Assembly (NCBI GenBank): GCA_015179025.1
Contig: WHUX01000012.1
Coordinates: forward strand, 1-64,000
From: Terfezia claveryi
Lineage: Eukaryota; Ascomycota; Pezizomycetes; Pezizales; Pezizaceae
Length of the DNA stretch: 64,000 bases
Reading direction: 5' to 3'
Shown here: piece after piece, positions 22,262-33,531 of the stretch
Layout of the letters: each line of letters begins with the position of its first letter
How positions within the stretch are numbered: position 1 is the stretch's first letter
Notes under the pieces: model-generated
Told to the model about the DNA's origin: nothing
Seen by the model: the letters and a program-made list of their open reading frames with translations, nothing else
The model's database searches: none
Translations under genes and position numbers: made by a program

Positions 22262-23345
22262 ATGGCGAGTCGGTTTGATTATGCTAGGAGGATTCTTGAG
22301 GATATAGTGGGGTTTCTGGGGGGAGTGTACCATATTGATGAGAAGAGCAGGAATAGCGGCAAATTGTGTATATCAATGAAGAGGTGGGATTGGAAACAGG
22401 TATAAGTATTGGTTGACAGCGTTTACTTCATTTGTCTAGGGATATATCCGGGAGTTTTGGGAATTCATCTATAATCATTTGGTTGCTTCTTAATCCGTTT
22501 TCTAGTTATTATCTTGGTATGTGAGCTCGATACGATCGATAGTAGGGAGGTCTAGGGTGATATATTTTAATGATATTGCTGGCAAGTGTAAATAGCGGTT
22601 CTGCATAGTACTTCCTTTAATGTGCTATATTAGATATAAGACTTCTATTTTACAGTCTTCCCCTCTCCTTACTCTCACATATATGCATCGAGGGTTATAC
22701 ATTGAGCTGATTCGGTGGTGATTCTTTGATTGGACTCGTCTAAGGTACAGTCGGGAGTTGACTCACTCTTGGCAGTCGAACAGAGTCATTGTTTACGCGC
22801 CGAGCCAATTACTCAGGTTACTCAGCTAGTTATCTTGTACCCCTCTCCTCAGAGCCGTGCATACATACCTTCACATCAGTGAGCATCCTTCATCAAACCT
22901 GTTCTCAACACCCTCGACACAACCTCCTGTCATCCTTCATCTAAAGCACACCAAACTAGTCAAAGCTCTGAAACAAAACCACATATTGCAGGGTTCCGAC
23001 GGAAAGGACGATCAGGAACAGGGATTGCATATTGCATGTAGTTGACCTGCAGCCTTGAACCTTTGACGTCCAAGCTACGCTCTTTCCAGAGCTCATCTGA
23101 GCTGTGTGGGGAGAAAGCGAAACTCACGGAATCTTGTTTGATTGTCTGCAGAAGCAGTAAGTTTTCTAACGTGTTTGATTCACTGGTGCACGTCTTTGCA
23201 TAGCACAGCACAATGCACCAGTCTCGAACTACAACACAACAAGAGAGCATCAGCTAACTTAACAGCAGAAACACAGAGAAAGCTAGTCTGTTTGCAGACA
23301 AGAAAAAAGCGGTATAGAATAAAAGGAATTCTATAGCAAGAAAAT
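22262..23345. other. Intergenic, no gene seen
   Basis: Holds the 3' UTR of the F-box gene (AT-rich to about 22640) and the upstream region of the next gene. Short frames show no family resemblance. Confidence 0.6.
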
Positions 23346-26031
23346 ATGATATCTTCCATACTAGCCGAACCTTCATTGGCTCCAAGCCATAGCACGGAGA
23401 CTTCAGCCACCTATCTAACACCATCCGCTTCGCTAGACAGCAACAATTCCGTCCGTAATCCTAATTATAATCCCGCACCTGCGCAGGATTATAATCCTCA
23501 TCTTGGGGAAACGTTCCTCGTCTACGGAAATAATCCAGTGCAGGGAGCTCCTCATACTAGCCAGTGGCATTCAAGATCACCATTTCAAGTTCCACCACCC
23601 TCCATTCCTCCACATTGTAATTTCCTTGACGTATCCTCTGTCGCCTTCAATCCTCTCAATGATCGACGGTTTACTGGAGGCCCAAGGGTAAATATACCAA
23701 TGCCGGGGCTACCAGAGCCACAGAGGCGGGGGGGCCTATTTTACCCAGAGACAACGAGGGATGCTGGCTATGAGACCAAACATACCAACAACGGTGGGCC
23801 AATCAATTGGCAGCCGTGGAGGCAACCGCCCACGCTAGAACCTGGTGTTGAAACTTGTAGCAACGTTGCTGTTGCTTGTGAGGGGGATCAAAATCAACAG
23901 GATGATGCTGTAATCGGTCTTAGGATGATGGATTTTCAGAACGAGTTTGAGAAGAGTAGATATATAGGTGGATTGGGGTTGCCGGCTGAAGGGGATTCAC
24001 CCGAGGCAAGACTTTTGAGGGCACTCAATATGGTATGTTTTGGTACTCTAGTGTGATATGAGGTTTGGATTAATGAGTGGGCTAACTTTCTTTAGAGCCA
24101 TTACATCCTCATTGAGCATATGGACAAGGCGCAGAAAGAAATGAAGCAGTACGTCTGCTCGACCGTCAACAAAGTTGCAGATCATACCCAGAACTCGCTA
24201 GGAAGAAAGTTCCACCTTTTGGAGAGGCAGATTGCTAAACTCTCCAAGGAGCGTGCTGACAGTAAGCCATTGGAGCCAAGCTCTACTGCCCTTCCAGGCG
24301 AAGCAGCGAGGCCATCCCCTCATTATCCTGTTGATCTTGAGGAAGACAACCATTCCTTGCAACATCTTGAAATAGCAATACTAAAGCTCTGGTCACATAT
24401 TGACAAGATCAAAAATGAGAACCACCTCCACAAGGAGGAAAAATCCGAGCGAAAGGAGATTGAAGAGCTCCTTGCCGGTGAACTGCTCTACCATAACCGC
24501 ACTATGGAGAAAATGAAAGCAAAGATAAACTCGATGAGCACAGAAGTTAGTTCATGCTGGAAAGAAATCTATAAATTGCAAGATGCGATGAAAGAATTGG
24601 AGGATGGGGCGTTTCCTCGGGGGTTAACAGCTGTGAAACCTACACCTGCGAAGAGCTGTGTTAGGGAGTACCCCCAGACTCCGGTGACTCCCGTTGGTGT
24701 GGTTCCAGATCCGCAGGAGCTGCTTCAGAAAATCAACGAGGAGTTAGAGTATCTAGGTGGGAGGCATAGGGAAAAGAGGACCCAGCAAGAAAGATTCTGG
24801 GATGAATGTTCCTGTGATTTATGTGGAAAAGCAAGGGCGGGCAAGAGTGCCGGTGTCGCTATGGATCATGAGCATTATGGCCGTAACAGTGAAGAGGAAG
24901 ACTCCAAGGGGAAAGGGAAAGAGAGGGCGACTGGAGAAGGTAAGGAGTCTAATACTACTGCCGCCTTTAATACTTTAAATACGCAACACTAACATGTACT
25001 TTCTAGAAATATCCGTCACTCACTTGGGAATGACAGAACGCAAGACTACCGTCGGAGATTACCTTGCGGCGCTCAATTTAACCATTCTCGACCACACCGT
25101 CGTTACAAATGTCACCCCTACCTCTCCCATTCCTCAAAAGTGGCGAGACGTCTATAATCGTTCGATTCAAGGTAACCAACGGATGCTCGAATTCATGCGG
25201 CCTAATGGAGATGTTGTCATCCTCCTCATTCAACCTAACGAAGGAGTACAAAAGCTCGGGAGGCGAGGTTATGGTCTCAATGATGAAGAACCGGGCTCCC
25301 CAGCAGTGGGTGGTAACTCTCCTGGCATTAACTCCCTCGAGGTCATCTGCCCACCGGGGCCATACCCTAGAACTCTCGAAGAGGCTTTCGCGGCTATAGG
25401 ACACCCACTATACCACACCTCTGATGATTCATTCGATGAAACGGCGCTATTATCCAATATTAGGAGAAGGTTTACGGATCCTGTATCACCAAAATTGCCC
25501 GTTAATGCCAAATCTCAAGTTCAACTATTTGCACCATATTCGCACGTAGCCAAGTGCACTCTCCCAGGTGCTGAGTTGAATGCGGTGACTCCGTTCCACG
25601 AAGCTGATGCCACTATCAAGGATGCACGGAAGCCTCAGGAGGAGCCTATGAAGGTTATTGAGAGGACTCCTGAAAATATGCCTTACTATATTCACAGGCA
25701 GATGGAGGCTGAAGCGGATATAATGCAACGGCCAGCCGACATACTTAGCTTTGTTAATGAGGCTTTGTTCAAGATTAGGGACTATGAGGTTAGTATGAAA
25801 GAATTTAAGACGAGGGTGGCGGCCGAGCGGGCGTTGCATTCAGGTGGAGGGATGTATTCGGCGTCAGCATCACACTTGTACCCCCGAGCCGACACTACTC
25901 CGAAGTCAACCTCAAGCCCAAAGCAGACAGGCCCGAAACCTGTAGAAGTTGAAGAAGTTAGTGATGACCCTTCCCTTCCGAGCGGAGGTGATGAAAAGGG
26001 GGGTTCTGTGGATGGAGAACCAACCACTTAG
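23346..26031 (+). CDS. Unrecognised low-complexity protein with a central coiled coil
   Basis: CDS join(23346..24032, 24096..24939, 25007..26031), 851 aa. The introns are 63 nt (GTATGT, GCTAAC, TTTAG) and 67 nt (GTAAGG, ACTAAC, TTCTAG); both joins keep frame and remove stops. Residues 1-225 are Pro/Asn/Ser-rich with no known domain. Residues of about 235-420 are K/E/L-rich and look like a coiled coil. A C-x2-C lies near residue 480 (CSCDLCGKARAG). Residues of about 515-600 form a compact, more ordered block (GDYLAALNLTILDHTVVTNV) that could be a conserved domain. The tail is acidic and Pro-rich. I recognise no family; the start codon is the first ATG in frame and may be wrong. Confidence 0.65.
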
Positions 26032-27212
26032 ATTTAGGTTGTCATTGAATCGAAGGGTTGGGATTGAATCGAAGGGATGGGTAATTGAGAAAACTGGTTC
26101 ATTTGGGAGATAAATTAACTTTCTTTTTCATCGAGCTTTCTGTATGCGTTCTGAACATGCTGCAGCAAGCTAACAGTATGATGTGGGAAAGTGATCCTGG
26201 GAAGTGGAAAGGCGAGAATTCTTTTTGCATGTATTCTGGGATCTCATGGTGGTGATGGTGATATTGCTTTTTGTTTACTCTGCTTGGGTGAGATGAGACG
26301 AATTGTTGTGTTTTGTGCAGCTTTCTGCCTTAATGGCGGAGACTACAATACTCATTGCTTGGAGTTATACCTAGTAGCTGGCTTGAGATTTGACGAAAAG
26401 GATATGAGAAGTACTTAGTAGGCGGGGCTGAATTGGAATGGCTTTATTAGTCCCGGTACATGTAAGAGGTGATGTGACCTGAAGGCTATCAAGTTACATA
26501 AGACGGTAGGCAATGTTATATATGGTTGCATCGTTTGCATATCTATGTACGGAGTATGTAGGCGGCTTAGGTTGTGCATTTTTAGGCTGCTTATTCTGCG
26601 GCATCACCGTATGCTTCAGATCATGCACGTGGAGTCCACTTAGCCTCGTAGCAACCAGTCTGTTGTATATGGGGGAGTTACGAGGTCACGAACCACAAAA
26701 ATATTAACCTGGGTACGAGGCTAGAGTCCACTACAGTGTACGTTAGTTTTAGCAAACAAAAAATCTCCAGGAACCTCAATGATGACATGTATCCATCCGT
26801 TCCAAGATTTGCCTACGGAAATGTCGCTCATTGGCCGGGACATTGCTGTTATCCAGGTACCAAGTCAGTCGCTGACTCAAGGAATTTATTAATTCAATTA
26901 CCTAACTGTCGTGGAGTATCAATAGGTGGGAAAGTTCTACGATCTCACTTCCAATCACTGAGAGCAGATATCTATCAATACAACACTAGTACCATGAGTT
27001 ACATGCGTAATTGTAACTTGGAACTTGGTAACGGAATATCTCGTCTTCCATATACATACACGAAGTTGTCAAGAAAGTAATACAGATTGCGTTCGGCCCC
27101 AACTTATGCCCCACCGCTGATAGCAGATATATACTGGTGATACTTTATTTCTTCTATCCATACCTATTCCCCGCCCAAGCCCGTTGAAGATTTACTCAAA
27201 AAACTTAGCTCT
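26032..27212. other. Intergenic between convergent genes, no gene seen
   Basis: Holds the 3' ends of the coiled-coil gene and of the minus-strand RidA gene. Only short unsupported frames occur, and no repeats are obvious. Confidence 0.6.
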
Positions 27213-28514
27213 TTATTGAAGAGCGATGCACTCGACCTCAACCCTGACATTCTTTGGCAAAGTCTTGACAGCCACGCAGCTCCTGGCAGGCTTACTCTCA
27301 CCAGTGAAATACCTCTCGTAGACTGAGTTGACGCGGCCGAAGTCGCTCATGTCGGCAAGGAAGACAGTAGTCTTGACCACTTTGGTAATATCAGTGCCAG
27401 CGGCCTTGAGCACGGCAGTCAAGTTCTTCAGGCACAGTTCCTAAAAAGCAGACAGCATTATCGTTAGCACCGCAACCATAGCAGATCAGCACCATTTGCT
27501 TTTCCCAGGGCCGTCGGGTATGGTGGATCATCTTGGGGTTTTTATATTGCATGAAAGAGAAATCCAAGAAAAGGCGAAGTGAAAAGGTAATACGCACAGT
27601 GCATTCCTCAATCTTTGCCTCAAGAACATTACCATTGGAATCAGCGGGAATCTGGCCTGAAACGAAGACTAGACCTGCGGCTTTGATTGCTTGGGACTGG
27701 AAATAACGGGGTAGAAAGAGAAAGTGGGAATTAGCAAACCCCAATTTCTCAAGTCAAGTGGAACATTGCTTGCATGTCTTGTGTCTTGGTGTTGGGATTG
27801 GTCTGGGAAGGTCACTTGGGGTTGGGTATGGGGGCAAGCGTACGTATGGACCAGCAGCTATTCGAATCGGGTAGCCGGGAAGGGGAAAGAGGTCTAGTTA
27901 GCGAGAATCGTGTCATGTGAAAGTAGTCTGTTGTGCCAACCAGACTAATGTGAAAGCCATTATGTGGAAGCCCAGAATGAGAGCGTAATTTTGTATTAAA
28001 ATCCAAAGATATGCATATAGCCCCATCCAGGGCCCCCATTTTGACAGATCGTGCTCTAGAGTGGGGTCTGGACAAATGGAGAAAAGGGACAAGCGAGGCT
28101 TACGAGGAGCAGCATCTGGTGAAAAGACCTACACAGATTGCAGCAATCAGATGGTTAGCAATCGATGTATTGATGCTGCCGCTCGTGAATTCGTCCGATC
28201 CTTGCTTAACCATCCCCACTGGTGAAACTTCGGCGGCCTCTGAACCGATGGAGGTCATCTAGGCCGATGCAGACTGAGCTGAATGGAGAAAAATCTGGCT
28301 GGAATTGAGAGGGGGCGGGGCAGCTAGTGGGAAAACTCACAGAGGCAAGGCCAGACATGGTTCTGTAGTGTGGAGTAGAGCGCCTGGTGTGCCTGTAGGA
28401 AGATGCCAGGAGGGAGCTATGGAGTGTTGAAGATGTGAATAGTTTAGTTGCGGCGGTAGTGATGGGTCTATACGTTGCAACCAGACGAAGATAGTTCTGT
28501 TGGGGTAGGATCAT
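27213..28514 (-). CDS. MMF1: RidA/YjgF family imine deaminase with mitochondrial leader
   Basis: CDS complement(join(27213..27440, 27598..27696, 27844..27857, 28104..28128, 28341..28514)), 179 aa. RidA proteins hydrolyse reactive enamine/imine intermediates from PLP enzymes; the yeast mitochondrial form is Mmf1. The joined core reads VFSPDAAP, AGPY, SQAIKAAGLVFVSGQ, VVKTTVFLADM, and ends with the conserved KPARSCVAV (catalytic Arg) and VEVECIAL. Exons of 25 and 14 nt carry the conserved N-terminal strand; their splice sites (GTGAGT, GTAAGC, GTACGC, GTGCGT) fit. The first 52 residues are rich in R, S and T with no acidic residue, a mitochondrial presequence. An in-frame ATG at 28358 would give a 127 aa cytosolic form of normal RidA length. 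Confidence 0.88.
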
Positions 28515-29050
28515 TATTGTGGGACTCGGTGGGGAAGGTGGGGCACGAAAGACCGGGGTTAACCGAGGGTGCACTAGTGGGAAATTGAAGACGAATAATA
28601 AAGTAAACACAGGATCTTCACGAATTGACATGATAATCATGCGATGCCATATGCGTTCCGATCTAAACCACATGGAACATTGGGTCGTGATTGAGGCAGT
28701 ATCGGTTATTACATTTTTCTCCGCGAAACAAGGGTTCTATATGAGTCCCCAACAAAAGAAGCGCTAACATCATGTAGACAAATTCAAGGCAACAAGGTCC
28801 ATTATAATTGGCGAAGGAGTGCCAACTGTTAACTCCTCTGCAATGTTTGAAAAGTTGCCAACGCCCAATCCCATGCACTGAAGAGTGCAATTCGCGTTCT
28901 CGCGTTCAAATCTGCTCTCGCTCTCCGCCTCCATTATTATATCCCTCAACTGCATGGGGGAATGAATAGATATTTCTTGTGATCGTTGCATTGGCCAATT
29001 CCTGTACTATTTCCTCAACCAAAGCCTCCTCTATATCCGTCTAACCAATT
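28515..29050. other. Intergenic, upstream region of the RidA gene
   Basis: No gene is seen between the RidA start and the 3' end of the Y14 gene, both on the minus strand. Confidence 0.6.
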
Positions 29051-29686
29051 CTATTCTCCAAGGTTTCGCGGAGCTGTAGCTTCTTCCTCTTTTGTTTCCT
29101 CATTCACACCGCCTACTGCCATACCAGGACTACGACTTCGCTGCCTTCGGCCTCCTGCAGCACCACCCCTTCCTCGACCACTGTGTAGCGGATTGTGTTG
29201 TGGAGGTGGTCTTACGAATGCAAAGTCGGTGTAAATGGTCTGATCCAGGAGCTTGGTACTGTTGGTGCTGGCAATGGCTTCCCGGGCCTCGTTAAGTGTG
29301 TTGTATTCAATCAGAGCATACCCCTATGATGGGCATGGGTTTAGTAGCCGGACATTGCGAGCGCTCGATTGCAATGAAGAAAAAAGCACTTGGTGCTATA
29401 GTTGGTGCCATACCTTTACGTAACCTGTTCTCCGATCCAGGTTCATGCTCAGATTTTGGATATCCCCATACTCTGAAAACCTCTCCGTTATGTCCTCCTC
29501 GGTTGCTTCTTCGTGCACATTTGTTACCAGCACAATCCACCCCTCGATAGATCGGACAGCAACAGCACCCTGTTGGGTCTTTGCCATATCCTTGCCGGAC
29601 GTGATAGCTACAGGCTCGTCTACGGCCGGCTCATCTGCTGCCCAGTCTTGTACCGGGGCATCGACCTCCATTTCCGCGTCGGCCAT
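29051..29686 (-). CDS. RBM8A: RNA-binding protein Y14 (RBM8A) homologue, exon-junction complex
   Basis: CDS complement(join(29051..29323, 29414..29686)), 181 aa, with one 90 nt phase-0 intron (GTATGG to ATAG). The acidic N-terminus is followed by one RRM at about residues 48-130: [19 protein letters not shown], then the RNP-like RRTGYVK-GYALIEY across the splice, then DFAFVRPP. The tail is RG-rich ([11 protein letters not shown]) with RSRSP. The motif order is that of Y14, which pairs with Mago in the exon-junction complex in the nucleus. The family is usually about 170 aa, so the length fits. Mago is not in this window. Confidence 0.93.
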
Positions 29687-30607
29687 GATGAGGAGTGAGT
29701 GACGAGGTGGGAGAAAACGAGTCCACGAGTCGTAAGGATTTTTGCTTCGGTTGAGTATATGGAGTGAGCTATTGGTCTGCAGCTGACTTCACGAGGTATC
29801 GCAATTGAAGGTTGATTTTTTGTTTGGTCAATTTATTGGCTTGTACCTGTGTTGGTGATACCTTGGCGGACAGAGTTGTTACTGTGGATGACTAAGGTAA
29901 CGACGACCAACCTACCACATCGCCCGTCATGAGACTAGCCCGTCCGTCACGATGAAAATAAGCGTGAGTGGGGTCCATGTGTTAATTGGCAGGGGTCAAG
30001 GCAACATCGTTGGACGACCGCACCCAGAGCACACATACGCACACATACATGAGGGGATGCATGCCGTGGTCTGCTCTAGCCCGATGCTATGATAGGCACT
30101 TTGATTGGTATTATACAGAATAGAAGGCACAGAATTTATATATCTAGAGGTTCTACTTCGTTCAACCAAATCACAACCAGACCACCAAGTGCTCAGTATT
30201 ACCTACATTCGCACTGCATATACACCATGCACCAATGTAAGTGTTTTCCAGTTGCATGTTCAGTCTCTTCATTACTATTTCTTAGTGGACGCGAGAGTGG
30301 AAATCTCCCTCCTTTCTGCTTCGTGCAGACTGTGGACGAGAATGGAATCTTGGATGGCCCTGTTAATAAATATGTCGTTTGTCCCCACTTATGTGCCTAT
30401 AACCTGACTGCTGCTTCTGATCTGCCCACGCTCTGTGTGGCACAGGGACAACTTTTTGTAGCCCATGGCTACTTCCTCTTCTTCCCTTCCCTCCTCCATC
30501 TAGGTTTTGCCGGAGTTTATTTATAACCTGAAGTTCTTTTCCCTTACATACCCCTTCCCTCCTCCTCCAGTCGTTCTTTATAGCTCTGTCGCTTCTTGTT
30601 TCCATCG
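29687..30607. other. Divergent promoter region between Y14 and SWT1
   Basis: Divergent spacer of about 0.9 kb. The pyrimidine-rich tract near 30540-30600 is typical of a fungal core promoter. A 145-codon frame at 30089-30526 lacks any recognisable domain and is not annotated. Confidence 0.6.
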
Positions 30608-32719
30608 ATGGCTTCAGGCGCAGCAAACCGTCAGCTTCCTCCGGGGATACAGCGGAATGGCATCAATGAACTGGGAGGAGAGCGTACAGTCAAGGACTTT
30701 GGCTCATGTATTATATTTTCCTTCTTCATCCCAAATGGAAGTTGGGCCGGGTTGCTAACTTGTTCTATTGGAATGCAGGGAATATACCGCAGAATCTAAA
30801 CGATACACATACCATCCCTGACCGACAGGACTTCAGGAGCAGTTCAACGGCACCGGAAATGTACTCTTTAGGCTGTCAACACGCTACCCCTTCAAATATT
30901 ACTAGCTTCTCATCGAGTGGCATAGGCTATGGGAGTTTAGGCACTAGAACTGCAACTCCAGGTCCTCCGGATACTGGTTCAATTCATTCAATGCAAACAT
31001 CCGGAAGTTTTGGGGATATGAATACATACAGCTATGACGGGGATGGGGATGTGGTGATGCAAGACTTGGAGGATCTGAAGGCCATTATGGATGTCATGCA
31101 CCATGTGCATGAAAAGAGATTTAGAGATGACCAACTCTATCCAAAAAAAGCCAGCTCGAGCAGGGTGAGGTTTCTCACAACGCAGTTTAACATGATATCT
31201 AATGTCTTGCTAGCCGGTTATCTCGCTCGCTCGTATGGATAACCCAGCGTTTATCTTAGTGATCGATACATCATTTATATTATCCCATCTCCACCTTGTG
31301 GAGGCGATGGTGAGTCTACACGACATCTACGGCTCAGTAGTTATGATACCTTGGGCAACAATTCAAGAGCTTGATGGCCTACGAAAGTCATCTGGTCGAA
31401 TAACAACGACGGCTTCTGTTAGTCTATTAGGTAGTCGCCATAACCTAGCGAATAAAATCACTAGGATGGTGGAAGTCTCTCGGTTAGCACGACAAGCAGT
31501 CAACTGGCAGTTAAAGATGTTCCAACAGATGCATAAAGGCGTATGGGGACAGAAAAGAGAAGAATGCATCGATATCCATGCTTGTGGGGATGATGCCATA
31601 TTAAGCTGCGCTCGGTATGTTCACCGCCTTCCGTTGGTAGACTACTCTAACCACGTACCTAGTTATTTCAAGGAAATACGGGGTTTTGTCACCGTTCTTC
31701 TCAGTGATGACCGCAATCTATGTGTCAAAGCCCGAGTTTATGGTACCTTTTAAAACTTCATTCTGAATTCTTTAGTTACTAATTTCTCGGTCACAGATTT
31801 GTTGACCGTTTCTTTTGATCCCGGTGTTACTCACACCGCACGGGCAATTCTTGATAAGACTGCTGCAGAGGTGAAGGCTGTTCAGCCCCACCTCTCTTCG
31901 CGGCCTGCAATCCCCTCCCCCAGATCTCCATCGGCGCCATATCTGCCAGCCTATCGTCAGAACTCCCCTCTGACACAGTCTTACATCCCTAGCTATACGA
32001 TGGCCGATAAGGACGCCCAGATGGAGGATGCACCAATGCCAATTATCCCCTCGCCATCCAGACCAACCACACATAACTCTAGCCCAATTATCGATACCCA
32101 TAATAGCAGCCGAAACCTTTCGCACTCTATATATTCCTCACCGGCACAGTTGCCACCCACATCTCGATTTCCCCCGGTCCACGTGCCAAACCCACAGTCG
32201 CTAGTCTCAGCTCAGCCAATCAAACCCAGCATAGACATGGACCGGGAAATTCGTGGCAGTGTATGCCACTTGCTTGAGAGAGCGTTCACGGACATCATGA
32301 CTGCTGTCCCAACCTTGATGCACTACCTTGCTCTCTTCTGTTTCGGTGAAGCGTACAACCTTGAATACCTCAAAATTGATCTTAAGAGAGTTCAGAACCT
32401 CGAGCAAATCGAGCAAGAGCTGTCTAAGCATTGGCACACGATCTTTAGTGAGGCTGTAAGCTATAATACTGGTGTCAAGGCCAAGGAAGGTAGACTCAGT
32501 CAACCATACCACAACTGGAGTAAATGGGCTGGGAACAGGCCTGGAACAAAACCGCGGAAGATAGAGCTCAGGTCGTGGATAGCGGATTGGACATCTTTAT
32601 GGAAGGGTTTATATAGCAAGGCAATACAGGCAAGCCAACTTGAGATCTTGTCCGATGAGAGACTCGATTGGCATAAGACTGAAAAATGGAGTCGGCAACT
32701 GGAAATGATTGCGCTGTAG
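30608..32719 (+). CDS. SWT1: SWT1-like PIN-domain RNA endonuclease
   Basis: CDS join(30608..30707, 30779..31164, 31214..31742, 31797..32719), 645 aa. The introns are 71, 49 and 54 nt with good GT-AG and GCTAAC or TACTAAT branch sites. A PIN domain spans residues of about 172-338: ILVIDTSFILSHL with the first Asp, VMIPWATIQELDGLRKS, GDDAILSCARYV, and VTVLLSDDRNLCVKARVYG with the terminal acidic pair. The C-terminal helical region (GSVCHLLERAFTDIM to SWIADWTSLW) also matches SWT1. The yeast homologue is a nuclear endoribonuclease that clears defective mRNPs near pores. The region between them (about 355-480) is Pro/Ser-rich and disordered. All four PIN acidic positions appear intact. Confidence 0.88.
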
Positions 32720-33470
32720 GACGAGTACATAAATGAATACAGGTACACGGACCAGAGGAGATATTACATAGAAGGCAGAAAGCGAAACACGAGCCCGAAA
32801 AAGTTTCATAGGCACAAAAACAGAGGCTACCTGAGGAGTGCAAGCTTCATAGGAGTGCAAACTATTATGGTGATTTCAATGACAAAGATTGGTGCTACTA
32901 TAGCGTTTGGAGCAGACACAGACGTTGGAGGTACAACAGAAATGATCCCGGCAAAGGATAGATAAATTTGTCAACGCAAGATGTCCAGTCAGTGTGGAGC
33001 AAAGGTAAGCTTGGCCCAGACAGGGACTGAAGGCAAATATTGAGAACGTGGCATTTTGTTGTGGGCTGATAGGGTTGCATGGCGTTCCTTGCGGTTAATT
33101 ACGGTGTCCTTTTCTCGTCACGGTGGACATAAGGGGTGCTGATTTCGATTGCATATTTGTGGAGTGTTTACACATGGTCCTTTGGGTATTTTTTGGGGGG
33201 CTGTAATGGGTTTCAGATGTTTTACATTGGATTAATTGTGTGCGGTCATAACCGCATAGGTACATCTAAAGATGAATTTTCCCTTCTCAAATCATACAAT
33301 TACTGCTGTATGGTCTCCAGGAATTAACCATGCCGTATATCAGGCCCCTGCCATCCTCGTCCAGACTCCTTATCGCCAAGTATAGCTACCCCGAATGGGC
33401 GAGATTACCCTGAAGGCCCGCAGGGAATGATGTAAGCATGAACATTATATCTCCCATAACTTGATCAAGT

Positions 33471-33531
33471 AGTCTCATGCCAAGACCCTACTGCTAGGAA
33501 CAACCTAGCAGTAGGGTCTTGGCATGAGACT
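33471..33531. repeat. Perfect 28 bp inverted repeat with 5 nt loop
   Basis: Arms 33471-33498 and 33504-33531 are exact complements (AGTCTCATGCCAAGACCC... and its inverse) around AACAA. ACTTGATCAAGT directly precedes the left arm and AGATCAAGT follows the right. Confidence 0.95.

Noticed and set aside
30089..30526. 145-codon plus-strand frame upstream of SWT1
   Set aside because: No domain, no plausible splice extension, and it lies in the divergent promoter.
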